A stretch of DNA of 64,000 nucleotides from Oryza sativa Japonica Group (taxonomy: Eukaryota; Streptophyta; Magnoliopsida; Poales; Poaceae). Position numbers and translations under genes: made by a program. Position 1 is the stretch's first letter; each line of letters starts with the position of its first letter. The notes beneath the pieces are model-generated. The model saw only the letters and a list, made by a program, of their open reading frames with translations, had not been told where the DNA came from and ran no database searches. Positions 9,651 through 21,064 of the stretch are shown in pieces. Location of the stretch: positions 23,449,501-23,513,500 of the forward strand of contig NC_089041.1 of the NCBI RefSeq assembly GCF_034140825.1, written 5' to 3'.

Positions 9651-11654
9651 TCTATTATATTATTAAAACAGCTTTGAAAAGAGGCATCACGTTCGCTGTG
9701 GGGCTAGAAATTGCCACATTAATCGGAAAAAAAGAAAAGAAGAAAAGAAGAGTCCAGGTAGAAAAACAATTTAAAAATAGCTGAAATTCGGAATTAAAAA
9801 TAAGCAATATTGAAGGAAGTTTCCATATAAGAACCCAATACGAGATTAATTAAAATTCGAAATAAAAATAAAATAAAATCTAAAATTAGAAAAAAAAAAG
9901 AGAGTCCAAGTAGAAATAAAATTTAAAAATAGCTGAAATTCGGAATTAAAAATAAGGAATATTGAAAAAAGTTTTCATATAAGAACCCAATACAAGATTA
10001 ATAAAAATTCGAAATAAAAATAAAATAAAATCCAAAATTAGAAAAGAAAAGGATAGTCCAAGTAGGAATACAATTTTAAAATAGTTGAAATTCAGAATTA
10101 AAAATAAGGAATATTAAAAGAAGAGTCCGTATAAAAACCTAATACGAGATTAAATAAAATTGGGAATAAAAATAAAAATAAAATCCGAAATTAGCAAAAA
10201 AAAAATAAAAGAAGAGCTCAAGTAGGAATACAATTTAAAATTAGCTGAAATTTAGAATTAAAAACAAGCAATATTGAAAGAAGAATCCATATAATAACCC
10301 GATACGAGATTAATTAAAATTCAGAATAAAAAAATAAAATAATATCCAAAATTAGATAAAGTAAAAGAGATTTCAAATAGGAATACAATTTTGAAACAAC
10401 TGAAATTGAAAATAAAAAATAAAAATATTAAAAGAACATAATACGATATTAATTAAAATTTTTTAAAAAAATCTGAAATTAGAAAAAAGAAAAATAAGAT
10501 TCCAATAAGGAATACAATTTATAAATAACTAAAATTTGTGATAAAAATAAAGACTATTGAAATAAAAGACCATCTAAAATACATGACGAGATAAATTAAG
10601 TAACATGCATATAAAGGAGTAGAGTGGTGGCGGTTGATATGACATAAAAAAATTGTTAATGAAACACCAAATAGAATCCTAATGACGACTAAAAGGAGGG
10701 GCGACAGGGAGGCCGTAAAGCAAACGATCAAGGCGATTGCTGGGACTTCTAGAAAGTAAAAAAAATAAACCCCATTGATAATCATATTCGATTTTTAAAA
10801 TCTCAATGATAATAAAAAGGAGCAGCAGCGGACGGGGTGTATAGGAGTATAGTTGCAGAGCTGCCGACGGTTGACGGGACTTCTAGAAAATAAAAAATGA
10901 ATTCCAACGATAGTTATGTTCAATTTTTAGAATCCCAATGACAATAAAGAGTAGGCGGCGGACGGGCCGTAGAGGAGCATAGTGGCATAGTTTGACAAGA
11001 CTTCTAAAAATTATAAAAAAATAAAACCCAACAAGACAATAAACTCTATAAACTACAAGGTTCAATTTTTGAAGTTTCGGAACTTCTAAAAAGTAAAAAA
11101 AACAATGATAGTCATATTCGATTTTAAAATCTCAATGACAATAAAGAAGGGAGGCAGCGGGCGAGCCGTAGAGAAGAACAATGGCAAAGTCACTGACGGT
11201 TTGGCGGGACTTCTAGAAAGTAAAAAATGAACCCAAACGATAATTATGTTCGAATTTTAAAATCTCAATGACAATAAAGAGAAGAGACAGTAGACGGGTC
11301 ATAGAGGAGTATAATGGCAACGTTTGACGGGACGTCTAGAAATTATAAAAATGAAACTCAATGTGAAAATAAACTCTAAAACCTATAAGATCCAATGTTT
11401 GAAGTTTCTAAGGAGAATGAATAGAAATAGTGGTAGATCGAGCAAGCAAATAAAGAAGGAGATAACATAAGGGGTAGTATCTGGTGTGACTTTTAGAAAA
11501 CTATATAATTAGAAACATGGGGATGATAAGGTTTGGTCTTTCAAACTCTTAAGACAATGAGATAGCTATTTAATAAATTTTTAGTAAAATCATAAAAAAT
11601 ATATATAATTTTGTTTGGGTGCTAGCCGCGCAATTGCGCGGGCCACCCAGCTAG
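9651..11654 (+). mobile_element. Non-autonomous Helitron A
   Basis: It begins TCTATTATATTATTAAAAC after an A and ends CCACCCAGCTAG before a T, matching the Helitron rules (5' TC, 3' CTRR, insertion between A and T). Just before the end is the hairpin GCGCAATTGCGC. The roughly 2-kb interior is AT-rich and made of degenerate units of about 120 bp around GAAATTCGGAATTAAAAATA. The right half has a second repeat set around GGGACTTCTAGAAA. There is no Rep/helicase frame, so it depends on an autonomous partner. Confidence 0.8.
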
Positions 11655-12735
11655 TTATATTATTAAAGGAATAGAAAAAGGAGCCTCCACATTCGCTCTC
11701 ATGGCATAGAAATTCTCACATTAATCGGAGAAAAAGAAAAGGCAGAAACCATATAGAAATATAATTTAGAAATAGCTGAAATTCGGAATTAAAAAATAAG
11801 GAATATTAGAAGAGGAGACTAGAATCCATATAGAAATACAATTAGGAAATAACTGAAATTCGGAATTAAAAATAAGGAATATTAGAAGAGGAGTATATAG
11901 TGCATATAGAAATATAACTAGGAAATAACTGAAATTCAGAATTAAAAATAAGAAATATTAGAAGAGGAGTATATAGTGCATATAGAAATATAATTAGAAA
12001 ATAACTGAAATTCAGAATTAAAAATAAGGAATATTAGAAGTATAGTATAGAGTCCAGGTTAGAAATACAATTAGGAAGTAATAGAATATTGAAAGATGAG
12101 TTTAGAGTCCACATAGAAATACAATTAGAAATAATAAAAATTCAGAAATAAAAATAAATAATATTGGAAGAAGAGTATAGAGTCTATATAGAAATATAAT
12201 TTACAAAAAATTCAGAATTAAAAAAAAAGAAATATTAAAAGACGAGTATAGAGTCCATATAGTAATATTTATAATTTACAAATAACTAAAATTTGGTATT
12301 AAAAATAATTAATAACTAACACGTATATAAAATACAATATGAATATTACACATTATTAGTTTTATAAAGTTATTGCAAAATTTAAAATTATATTGTTATT
12401 TTAATATATTTGAATAATATAGTGAGAAAACAAATATGCTACTACCTCTGTTTTTTAATAGATGACGCCGTTGACTTTTTCTCACATGTTTGACCCTTCG
12501 TCTTATTCAAAAATTTTACCTAATTATAATTTATTTTGTTATGAGTTGTTTTATCATTCATAGTACTTTAAGTGTGATTTATATATTATACATTTGCATA
12601 AAATTTTTAAATAAGGCGAATGGTCAAACATGTATGAAAAAGTCAACGGCGTCATCTATTAAAAAACGAATGGAGTATTATATGAGAGAAAATATAATGA
12701 TGCTAGCCGCGTAATCTGCGTAGGCCACCATGCAT
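11655..12735 (+). mobile_element. Helitron B, degenerate, abutting Helitron A head-to-tail
   Basis: It starts at the CTAG end of Helitron A with TTATATTATTAAAGG, lacking the usual TC. It carries the same GAAATTCGGAATTAAAAA units with AGAAGAGGAGTATAGAGTCC spacers and closes with GATGCTAGCCGCGTAATC, a decayed form of the Helitron A hairpin. A Stowaway MITE lies inside its 3' end. No coding capacity. Confidence 0.65.
12442..12674. mobile_element. Stowaway (Tc1/mariner) MITE
   Basis: Long inverted ends share TTTTTTAATAGATGACGCCG and continue through TTGACTTTTT. The element is flanked by TA on both sides and is 233 bp long. It is nested in Helitron B and so is younger than it. Confidence 0.9.
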
Positions 12736-13002
12736 GCTATTGTAAAGATGCGAGAACGATCTAAGAGCATATGCCCAATAAAATTCCAAAAGAAAATCCC
12801 CAGTACCAAAATATTGGACTTAATTTTTCCTGAAAAATCGGCTCCAGCAGGTCTCCCTAGAGATGTTCAAACAAACGTGATCAAGAGAGATCATATCGAC
12901 TGCTGCGTGTCACGTACGCACGAAACTTGTTGATCCGGCCAACCACCCTCCTCGATCGATTCCACGCAATCACGCGCCGTGCCATCACTACGATGCATAT
13001 CA

Positions 13003-13489
13003 GAGCAGGGTACAATAGGATGAGTAAGTAGGCTCCAAAATTTCTCACACCATCCTAATCTTAGATTTAGGGCAGAGAATGGAAGAGAGAGAGAAACAAG
13101 CGAGCGAGCGCTTGTTCTAGCGCCGGGCGTTAGCAGCTCTTTCTATGCGTTACCGCCTGCGTGCAGCCGTTCTTGACGATAGAAAACACGTTTTGTGGGG
13201 CCCACGCTTTCCCAGCCGATCCCGTGAGTCTGTTTCATACGCCACACAGCTGCGGCAACGAAGTCTTGGTCAATCAGTGCAGCACACCAAAATGGCCACA
13301 GAGATGATGGTTTGTATTGATCATACTAGTTACTGTGATCATGCAAATATTAAATACTTCAATGATTTAATTAAGGATAGCTTGCAGCTTAACTTGTAGC
13401 CATTCGTTGTATGAGTTAGCTCTAAGTGAACTCCTAATTACATGAAACTTTTTTGGAGCTAGCAGTTAGCTCTTCTATTGACCTTGCTC
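13003..13489. mobile_element. Tourist-like MITE upstream of the poly-SUMO pseudogene
   Basis: The ends GAGCAGGGTACAATAG and the inverse of GAGCAAGGTCAATAGAAG are flanked by a 3-bp duplication TCA, so it fits PIF/Harbinger though the target is not the usual TTA/TAA. It is about 487 bp and non-coding. It ends about 180 bp before the pseudogene ATG and therefore truncates or displaces the upstream promoter region. Confidence 0.7.
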
Positions 13490-13604
13490 TCAAGCGCCAC
13501 ATGCTTCTGCTCACGTAGTGTAGTGGCGGTGGAACAGCAATCGAAACGCCCAGTGCGCCGCCGCGACGATACAAATCCACCATGCACTAGGTGATCGATG
13601 ATTC

Positions 13605-13613
13605 TATATATAA
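13605..13613 (+). promoter_or_regulatory. TATA box of the poly-SUMO pseudogene
   Basis: TATATATAA followed by TCCCA, preceded by GTGATCGATGATTC, lies about 60 bases before the ATG. It aligns with TGATTCTACATAATCCCAT of the 8.2-kb gene and with the relic at 2.4 kb. Confidence 0.6.
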
Positions 13614-13671
13614 TCCCAGCCTCAGCGCCCCATCCATCCATTTCCGACGAGGAAGAGATCACTGATCGGGC

Positions 13672-14669
13672 ATGTCGTCGTCGGCGACCAGGGGGGAGGC
13701 GGACAGCCCGTCGCCGGAGGTCGAGCCGAGCGTCCTCGTCACCCTCCGGGTGAAGGACAGCGAAGGCGTCAGGATCACCCGCACGATGCGCAGGACGGAC
13801 AAGCTGCGCGACCTGACCGATTTCTACCTCGCCATGGTGGTGCCGGCCGCCGTCGCGCAAGGCCATGTCTGCCGCCCCGTTGGTGTTTTCATGCACTATG
13901 GCAGGAGGGTGACCGGCTATGAGACGCCGGCGGACTACGACATGGACGACGGCGACGAGGTTAGCTTCTTCCCCGATAGAGTCATGAGCTTGCCTGTCAC
14001 CCTCACCGTCAAGGACAGCAAAGGGCGCACGGTCACGCGTACCATGCGTCGGATCGAGAAGCTGAACGTCTTGTTCGATCTGTACCACGCCATGTTTCGT
14101 GTACCGTGGCCGCAAGGTCGATGGCGAGCTGATGCCGACGAGCTACGACATGGAGGACGGCGACGAGATCACGTTCGTCCCGATCAGCAAGCCAAGCATG
14201 CTCGTCACCCTCAAGATGAAGGGCAGGGTTGGCCGCAGCTAGCGTCACCCGCACCATGCACAGGACGGACAAGCTGCAAGACCTGATCGATTTCTACGAC
14301 GCCATGGTTCCCGCCGATAAGTATTGCGACGGCGAGTGTCAGGTCGTGTACGGCGGGAAGACGGTCGAAGGCGAGAAGACGCCGGCGGATTGCGAGATGG
14401 AGGACGGCGATCAGATCAAACGGATGTCGAGCATGTTCGTGACCGTCACCGTCGGGTTCGTAAGCTTGGGGAAGAACATCGAGCACGCACACACCCTACG
14501 AAGGACTGACAAGCTGCAGGGCTTGATGGATTTATGCTCGAGTATGATGCCAAGTAGGTACAAGCATGGATGTCGCTTCTTGTTCGACGGCCGTTTTGTT
14601 CTTGGCTCACAAACTCCGGATGATCTCGCGCAGGAGGATGTGGATATGATCGATCTAACATGTTATTAG
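13672..14669 (+). pseudogene. Second four-domain poly-SUMO copy, disrupted
   Basis: The N-terminal frame (13672-14286) encodes MSSSATRGEADSPSPEVEPS, a complete first SUMO-like domain and half of the second, which aligns with the 8.2-kb gene. At about 14095 the reading frame shifts. The rest of domain 2 (FVYRGRKVDGELMPTSYDM, then EDGDEITF) and the start of domain 3 lie in another frame that stops near 14242. The remainder of domain 3 and all of domain 4 are open in the third frame to the TAA at 14669, ending IDLTCY. At least two frame breaks make this a recent pseudogene, or two shorter proteins at best. No diglycine end. The promoter block is conserved, so transcription may persist. Confidence 0.8.
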
Positions 14670-15079
14670 TTGGTGGTTGCATGTTTGTTGTTTGACAGCT
14701 GAAGTTTTTTCTCTGCTTCAGTTTCCAGCAATTGTTACTGCATCTCACTATGTTTGTGCTTTCATCAAATGGATCTTTCGAAAAAGAAAATCAAGAACTA
14801 CCTGCTAAAACTGTTGTTAAAGTAGTAGCACTCCTATATCGTTGTTTAATTGGGGTATTGGTGCCGCAGATGTGCCCCGGGTGCATTTGTGCAAAGGCCG
14901 GAGATGTGATGATGCGTCTTTCAACTTCCAATATCGAAAAAAAAAAAGAATTCGTTGTCCTTAATGCAGGCTACTTGAGCGACTTTGCAAGTGAATCGTT
15001 AATGAAGAACCTCCGGCTACAATGTTTGATTTAGTCTTGTCACTAATTTTGAGCTCATTGATAATCTGCCTGCGAGCTA
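14670..15079. other. 3' flank of the poly-SUMO pseudogene, nothing recognised
   Basis: AT-rich sequence without an ORF of merit, repeat ends or RNA gene. It runs to the Stowaway element. Confidence 0.5.
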
Positions 15080-15319
15080 CTCCCTTCGTCCTTAAAAAAA
15101 AAAAGACAAACCCTGAGTTTCCGTGCCAACGTTTGACTATCCGTCTTATATGAAATTTTTTTATAATTAATATTTTCATTGTTGTTAGATGATAAAATAT
15201 GATTAATACTTTATGCATGACTTATATTTTTAATTTTTTTTATAATTTTTTCGAAAAAGACGGACGGTCAAACGTTGGATACGGAAACCAAGCTTTGTCT
15301 TTTTTTAGCACGGAGGGAG
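15080..15319. mobile_element. Stowaway MITE
   Basis: Inverted ends CTCCCTTCGTCCTTAAAAA and the inverse of CTCCCTCCGTGCTAAAAAAA are flanked by TA on both sides. The arms extend through GTTTCCG and CAACGTTTGAC, giving a 240-bp hairpin. It is related to the smaller element at 61143-61268. Confidence 0.9.
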
Positions 15320-15576
15320 TACTCTGTGTTCTGAACTGAATTTCAAAAACTTGATTGGTTACACTTGCTCGAAAGAGTCTCTGCTTCCTACAATACGACT
15401 TTACTCTGATTGCATCAAGTCGACGAATTTTCTCTCATTGCGAAAAGGCATGGCAGCCCTCGTTGCAAGTCTTGCAACCCCCAAATGAGATGACCGCCGG
15501 CGCCGGAGCTTGCAAGTCTCTCCTCGCCGCAACCTTCGCCGCCTGCGGTAAAAAAGGGGGAAAAATACGTGAAAAG

Positions 15577-16122
15577 CTAGCGAATGACATTGTCAAATGC
15601 ACGCAGTTTTGTTACGGTCATTGACGATTCATGGTATGATGATCTCATCTGCACCTTGTAATCGGCGGATGCCCGGAAGTTGACAGCAACCGCCGGTTTC
15701 TGGCGGCCACCGCCGCCGCCGCGGCCGCAGCCGAGCAGCAGGGCTAGGCCGGCGGCGGTGGCCGCCGTGAGCCCAACGGAGCAGAGCACGCCGACGACAT
15801 GCTGCTGCCACCTGTGATCACCTCCTCCCCCTTGCTCATCCTCCACAAGCACCATCTCCACCTCCTCGTCGTTATCTGCATCACCCGATCCCTCGCTGGC
15901 GTTCGCGACAGCATCGTCCACCTCGTCGTCGTTGTCAAAAGCGTCGCGCCGACTTGCGACGGCGGCGGCGGCGGCGAAGTAGTTCGCGTTGAGGGACTTC
16001 TCGCTGTAGCCACCGGCAAGAACGCGCACCCGCGGCTCGTGGGTGATTTCGTCGTCGTCGGCGGCGGCGGCGGCGGTGACGAGCACGAATTTGTCGGCGG
16101 CGTCTGTCTCCGCCATCGTCAT
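15577..16122 (-). CDS. Hypothetical protein with acidic middle and one hydrophobic segment
   Basis: The 181-aa frame starts at an MTMAET methionine, chosen because the frame upstream runs into AT-rich repeat sequence. It contains an acidic stretch (about residues 75-115) and then a hydrophobic, Ala/Leu-rich segment near 125-145 (GVLCSVGLTAATAAGLALLL), which could be a membrane anchor. The C-terminal part, about 30 residues, is polar and ends RAFDNVIR. No known domain is recognised. The composition is GC-rich like real rice exons, and open frames in other phases across the same block mean chance cannot be excluded. A gene with a C-terminal anchor is the best reading. Confidence 0.4.
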   Translation of the reverse strand: MTMAETDAADKFVLVTAAAAADDDEITHEPRVRVLAGGYSEKSLNANYFAAAAAVASRRDAFDNDDEVDDAVANASEGSGDADNDEEVEMVLVEDEQGGGGDHRWQQHVVGVLCSVGLTAATAAGLALLLGCGRGGGGGRQKPAVAVNFRASADYKVQMRSSYHESSMTVTKLRAFDNVIR

Positions 16123-16189
16123 CGCCGTTGCGTAGAGATGAACAGATGACGAATCTGACGCCAAAGCTTTCTTTCGGTGCAAGAACAAT

Positions 16190-17731
16190 GTTTAAGTCAA
16201 ACCTTAAAATATAAATCATAAATAACTTTTAAATTGTTGAGTTTGAAAGTGTAAAAAATATATGTATAGATTTGTCTTAAAAAATATTTTTATAAAAATA
16301 TATATCACTTTTCAATAAATATTTTTATAGATATAAGAAGTCAAAGTTGTATTTTGGAGACCGTGTCACTGTTCTAAACGACTTCCTTTACGTTACGAGT
16401 ATGGAGAGAGTATGGAGAGAGTATATAGGTTACTCGTGCGCGGGCCGTCGTCGTGTACTCGTGTCACGTGAGGGACGTGAGGGCACACCGGCACACGCAC
16501 AGGGAGGATAATTAGGCCGCACGAACCGTACAACCCCGGCCAGATAATTAAGGGCTTGATTATTGGACTAGACAACTTTGAGGCCCAGTGCACACGGTAA
16601 GCCCAAACCGAACCCAAAACTGAACTCATTCATAAATAGGCCTTACAGTCCGGCGAAAATATTTTTAATAGTCCGGTAAATAGGCCTTACCAAAAAAAAT
16701 GCCCAGTAGAATGAAGTCCAACGCAGATTCCATGTATAGCATTTTAGATTTTTGGTAGAGCAATTCGAAAAGAAATAAATCATTAATGTATAATTAATTA
16801 AGTATTAATTATTATATTTAAAAATGGTTTAAATCGATCTTTTAAAAAATTGTATACAAAACTTTTACACAAAACACGTTATTTAACTGTTCGAAATACG
16901 TGCAAATGAAAAACGAGCAAGTTGCTGATTTTAACTTTTGGAAGAGAACTAATCATAGACTGATGAGTCCCAGACCCAGTACAGAGCCAGGTATTGCCAT
17001 TGCCAACAAGGGCACAAGGCAACAAGTAGCCATCTCCTGCGGTACACCGGCATGGTCTCCACGATTTGCCCATAGCTGCAAGCCTGCAAGATGCCAAGAC
17101 GGCTCGTCTCTCTCAGTAACTCCACCGATCGATCAACGGTGCGCACATGAAAGCAGCGCAGCAGCGAGCAAGCTACAGGAGCAAAGCAAAACCGGCTAAA
17201 AATCCAGTACTCGACCAGATCACAACCTGCCAGCCAGAGAGCCAGATGCGATGCGAGTGGACACTGGACAGTGGAGACGACGACGGCGTGGCCCCTACAC
17301 TGCTCCCTCTCCCCTGCTTAAACAAGGGCAAGGAATCTCATCTCATCTCATCTCCTCCTGATCAATTAGGCCCCTCTCAGATGCTTTGTTTTGATTAGCG
17401 ATGCTAATCATGGCCACCAGACGATAACCAGATTGTTTGTTTGTAGCTACTGCATCCCTGGCAATTCGCAGCGTTAAGTACTCTACTAGACTCTGGTCTG
17501 ATGCTGCAATAATCGATCCATTTGGTTGGAGAACCTTTGGGGAAAAAATAAGAAAGCGGTAGGTTGGAGTTGGACGGGGTCAGGGAAGGAGGAGAAGAAT
17601 AATCGAGGTTTCATTGCAGAGCAGGCTTGGAGATGAAGCCTCTGGAGCTGTCTGTCTGCCAGTCACTCGTGGCAGCCTCACTGTCAGCTGTACTGCATGC
17701 GTGAGCAGATCGGCCACACTATGCTGGCTCA
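16190..17731. other. Intergenic, no gene recognised
   Basis: 16190-16390 is AT-rich and looks like half of a MITE. The rest contains only short frames without domain signal. CATCTCATCTCATCTC near 17340 is a short pentamer repeat. Confidence 0.4.
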
Positions 17732-18570
17732 GGGCGTGTTCTGTATAAGCACTTAAAGACGACTAGCTAATTAGATGCACGAAAAAGATATAAATCGTTA
17801 GCATATAATTAATGAACTATTATCCATTGTAAATTTTATAAATAAATTTATTTGTTTTTTTTGAAAATACATATATATATAAATCTATTATATTATTAAA
17901 GTAATAGAAAAAAGAGTCTCCACGTTCGCTCTCATGGCCTAGAAATTCTCATATTAATCGAAGAAAAAGAAAAAACAGAGTCCATATAGAAATACAATTT
18001 AGAAATAGCTGAAATTCGAAATTAAAAAATAAGAAATATTAGAAGAGTAGACTAGAGTCCATATAGAAATACAATTTAGAAATAGTTGAAATTCGGAATT
18101 AAAAAATAAGGAATATTAGAAGAGGAGAGTAGAGTCCATATTGAAATACAATTAGGAATAAATGAAATTCAGAATTAAAAATAAGGAATATTAGAAGTAG
18201 AGTATAGAGTCTATATAGAAATACAATTAGGAAATAATAGAAATTCGGAATTAAAAATAAGGAATATTAGAAGTAGAGTATAAAGTCCATATAGAAATAC
18301 AATTAAGAAAAAAAAGAAAATCAGAATTAAAAAATAAGGAATATTAAATACAATTAAGAAAAAAAATAGAAAATCAGAATTAAAAAATAAGGAATATTAG
18401 AAGTAGAGTATAGAGTCCATATAGGAATTTAATACTAACTAAAATTCAGAATAAATATAATTTGATAAACATACTAGTTTTATAATAAAACATACTGTTT
18501 AACAATTTGATAAACATATTCACGATAAATGAGATATTAGTTCAGCTCAAATCTAGTTTAAAACGTGTCC
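17732..18570. mobile_element. Tourist-like MITE interrupted by Helitron C
   Basis: The left end GGGCGTGTTCTG and the right end, inverse GGACACGTTTTAAAC, belong to the Tourist-like family seen at 51831, 58109, 46962, 21255 and 21927. Internal landmarks GCATATAATTAATGAA on the left and CTGTTTAACAATTTG on the right fit the family order. The two halves are separated by the Helitron at 17884-18477. Confidence 0.55.
17884..18477 (+). mobile_element. Helitron C, short derivative
   Basis: It begins TCTATTATATTATTAAAG after an A and ends ACTAG before a T. It carries five or so of the same GAAATTCGGAATTAAAAA units as Helitrons A and B. No hairpin is obvious before the end, so the 3' terminus may be an internal truncation. 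Confidence 0.6.
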
Positions 18571-19977
18571 TTAATTCAAAGTAGGAGTAGTAGCCATCCC
18601 AATTCAATACTCCTACTGCCATCGCGAAAGCTTCAGACCCTGTAGATAGATGGCTACCTAGATAGAGATAGGCGAAAGCTTAACCATCAGTATGATTACT
18701 AGTAGTATATAGTAGTCGAGGTAATATCAGTATTATGTTGCTAGCGCACAAAATGTACTCAACGACAGGATGCAATCAACGACGTGTTCATTCAAATTCG
18801 TCCTAGTTTGTGTACGTGTGCGTACGATCGATGTAGACCGGTCCTGATCATCCTTCTACTCCACTGTTTCTGCTGGATCATTGATCGGTCAGGCGGCTGA
18901 TGCTTGTGGTGCAACGATGAGGTTTGCCGTTTGATCGACCGATCGATCGAGCTCGGCTGGATCGCAGCTGGACGTGCTGGCGACCGTCTACCGGCGGCCA
19001 TGATTAATTTTCATTGGCGTGACGATGACGATGATTGATGGTGGTGTGGTGTCCGGTAACAGGTAAGCTCCGCGGGGGCAGGGACCCCGCCGCCGCCGTG
19101 GTTGGTGTTGCCTCGCCATCCGTACCGGTCGTAAAAAAAAAAGTCCCCGGCTTCTCTCGGCATCACAGTATTCACCAAATCGTTTAGATAAAATTATCGC
19201 CTCACGTTTGGTGGTTATCATGGTAACAGTACGATTACTGTGAAAATCGTGTGATTATCGTGGGATACGTCATGATTTAAAAGCTCTAAAAAGGAAATAA
19301 CCTCGCGGTTATGTATCCTCGCAACTCGCATCAGCGGCTCCTGTGTCGGAGTGGAACCGGGCTACAGTACAAAATCGCGATACAGCACGGTCTCGTCCTA
19401 GCACCCGACACAACCGTCACGGCTCACGGGTTTTACCAGCAATTCACCGTAAGATCGCGGGGGAGGGAGGCAGCTACTACTACTACTTGTGCTGTGGTTT
19501 TGCAGGCTGGCAGTGGCATGGGAACGCGAGAGGCCACATGAGATGAGAGGGACAGCTCACTTGAGCGGCTGCCCCCACGTGCCCTGCACAGTGTGACTGA
19601 CACACACCATGGACCCCACGCTTCGCTTCGTGCTTCCGTGTGTGCACCGGGTCTTTGGTGGTGGTGGTGGAACGGGTTGTTAATTACTACAGTACACAAG
19701 AAACAAACTGGCGAGGCGCCTGGGCGGAGATATTTTGCTGCGTGCGACGGGCCGGCCGGGCCGACGGGGGGAGAAGGTGGGGCCCGGTGGAGGGGAGGGC
19801 AGTTCATCTGGGTGGGGCCGGCGTCCGTACGTAGGCAGCGGATCATGGTCTCATGGACACCCCGTGTGTTGGCCTACGGCCACGCCGTCGACGTCTCGAC
19901 GAGCCTACTTCGAAATCGTGAAACTGGAAATTTCCAATTGTCCTGCCTACAAGCGTGTTTTATCGTGGCATTTCTGG
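18571..19977. other. Intergenic, no gene recognised
   Basis: Mixed composition. Small frames on the minus strand at 18792-19001 and 19021-19221 and GC-rich frames on both strands at 19430-19850 have no recognisable domain. AGTTGGCACGCGCGCCAACT at about 19984 is a near-perfect palindrome at the edge of the foldback region. Confidence 0.4.
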
Positions 19978-20039
19978 GGTTGCTAGTTGGCACGCGCGCC
20001 AACTTGCTAACTGCTTTCGGCCCATCAACCCATCAGCCA

Positions 20040-20985
20040 TTTTTTCCTTTTCTCACGAGTTGTTGTTTCTTTTTCTTTTGCGATTTTTTTTCGATTACTT
20101 TTTTTTAATCTTTAGCACACTTATTTTTTTTCAAAAATGTTTTGAGCTAAAAGTTTTAAAATCTTAAATTGAAAATTTTTAATTCTGATTTGAAAGTATT
20201 CAAATCTCGAGTTGAAAATTTTCGAATCTGAGTTGAAAGTTTTTGAATCTCGAGTCGAAAATTTTCGAATCGGAGTCGAAAGTTTTCAAATCTCGAGTTG
20301 AAAGTTTTTTAAATCTGAGTCGAAAGTTTTCATATCTTTTCAAATCTTAACTTAAAAAATTTCAAATCTGTACTTGAAGGTTTTCAAATCTGAGTTGAAA
20401 GTTTTCAAATCTCAATCTGGACAAACTTTCAATTTGAGATTTGAAAATTTTGAAAACTTTCAACTCAATATTTGAAAACTTTCAACTCAAGATTCGAAAA
20501 CTTTCAAATCAAGTTTTCAAATCTCGAGTTGAAAGTTTTTTAAATCTGAGTCGAAAGTTTTCATATCTTTTCAAATCTTAACTTAAAAAATTTCAAATCT
20601 GTACTTGAAAGTTTTCAAATCTCGAGTTGAAAGTTTTCAAATCTGAGTTAAAAGTTTTCAAATCTCAATCTGGACAAACTTTCAAGTCCAGATTTAAAAA
20701 TTTTGAAAACTTTCAATTTGAGATTTGAAAACTTTCAACTCAAGATTCGAATACTTTCAAATCGAGATTCGAAAACTTTCAAATCAAGATTTGAAAAAAA
20801 TTGAAAAATTTTCAAATTGAGATTTGAAAACTTTCAAGAAGATTCAAAAACTTTCAAGTTCAGATTTGAAAATTTTCAACTCAAAATTTTAAAACTTTCA
20901 AACTCAAAACATGTTAAAAGATTAAAAAAAATAATCAGAAAAAAAGTGTGAAAAAAAACGAAAAAATTGGTAAAAAAAGAAAAAA
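20040..20985. repeat. Long foldback region built from a degenerate 20-24 bp repeat
   Basis: The left half is a chain of TCAAATCTCGAGTTGAAAG-like units and the right half mostly the inverse, CTTTCAACTCAAGATTTGAA. Outer arms also match: ATGTTTTGAGCTAAAAG on the left and, inverted, ATGTTTTGAGTTTGAAAG on the right. A block of about 150 bp (near 20286-20435) is repeated directly near 20521-20680. Transcripts would fold into an extended hairpin. Flanking GC-rich GCACGCGCG and GCGCGCGCAC suggest the ends of a larger foldback or Mutator-like element. Confidence 0.75.
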
Positions 20986-21064
20986 AGGTGGGAGGACGCG
21001 CGCACGCATTAGCGATTCTAGGCATTTTTTATTTGAGAAACGACCTCTTTTTAGCTATGAACTA

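Noticed and set aside
9431-9784. Frame encoding a long Tyr-Leu-Ser-Ile repeat protein
   Set aside because: It is a translation of the (ATCT)n microsatellite.
9780-12300. Regularly spaced similar units that superficially suggest a CRISPR array
   Set aside because: Units are long, AT-rich and degenerate with no unique spacers; they are internal repeats of Helitrons in a plant genome.
18792-19221. Two small minus-strand frames
   Set aside because: Short, no domain, no promoter or splice evidence; not enough for a gene call.
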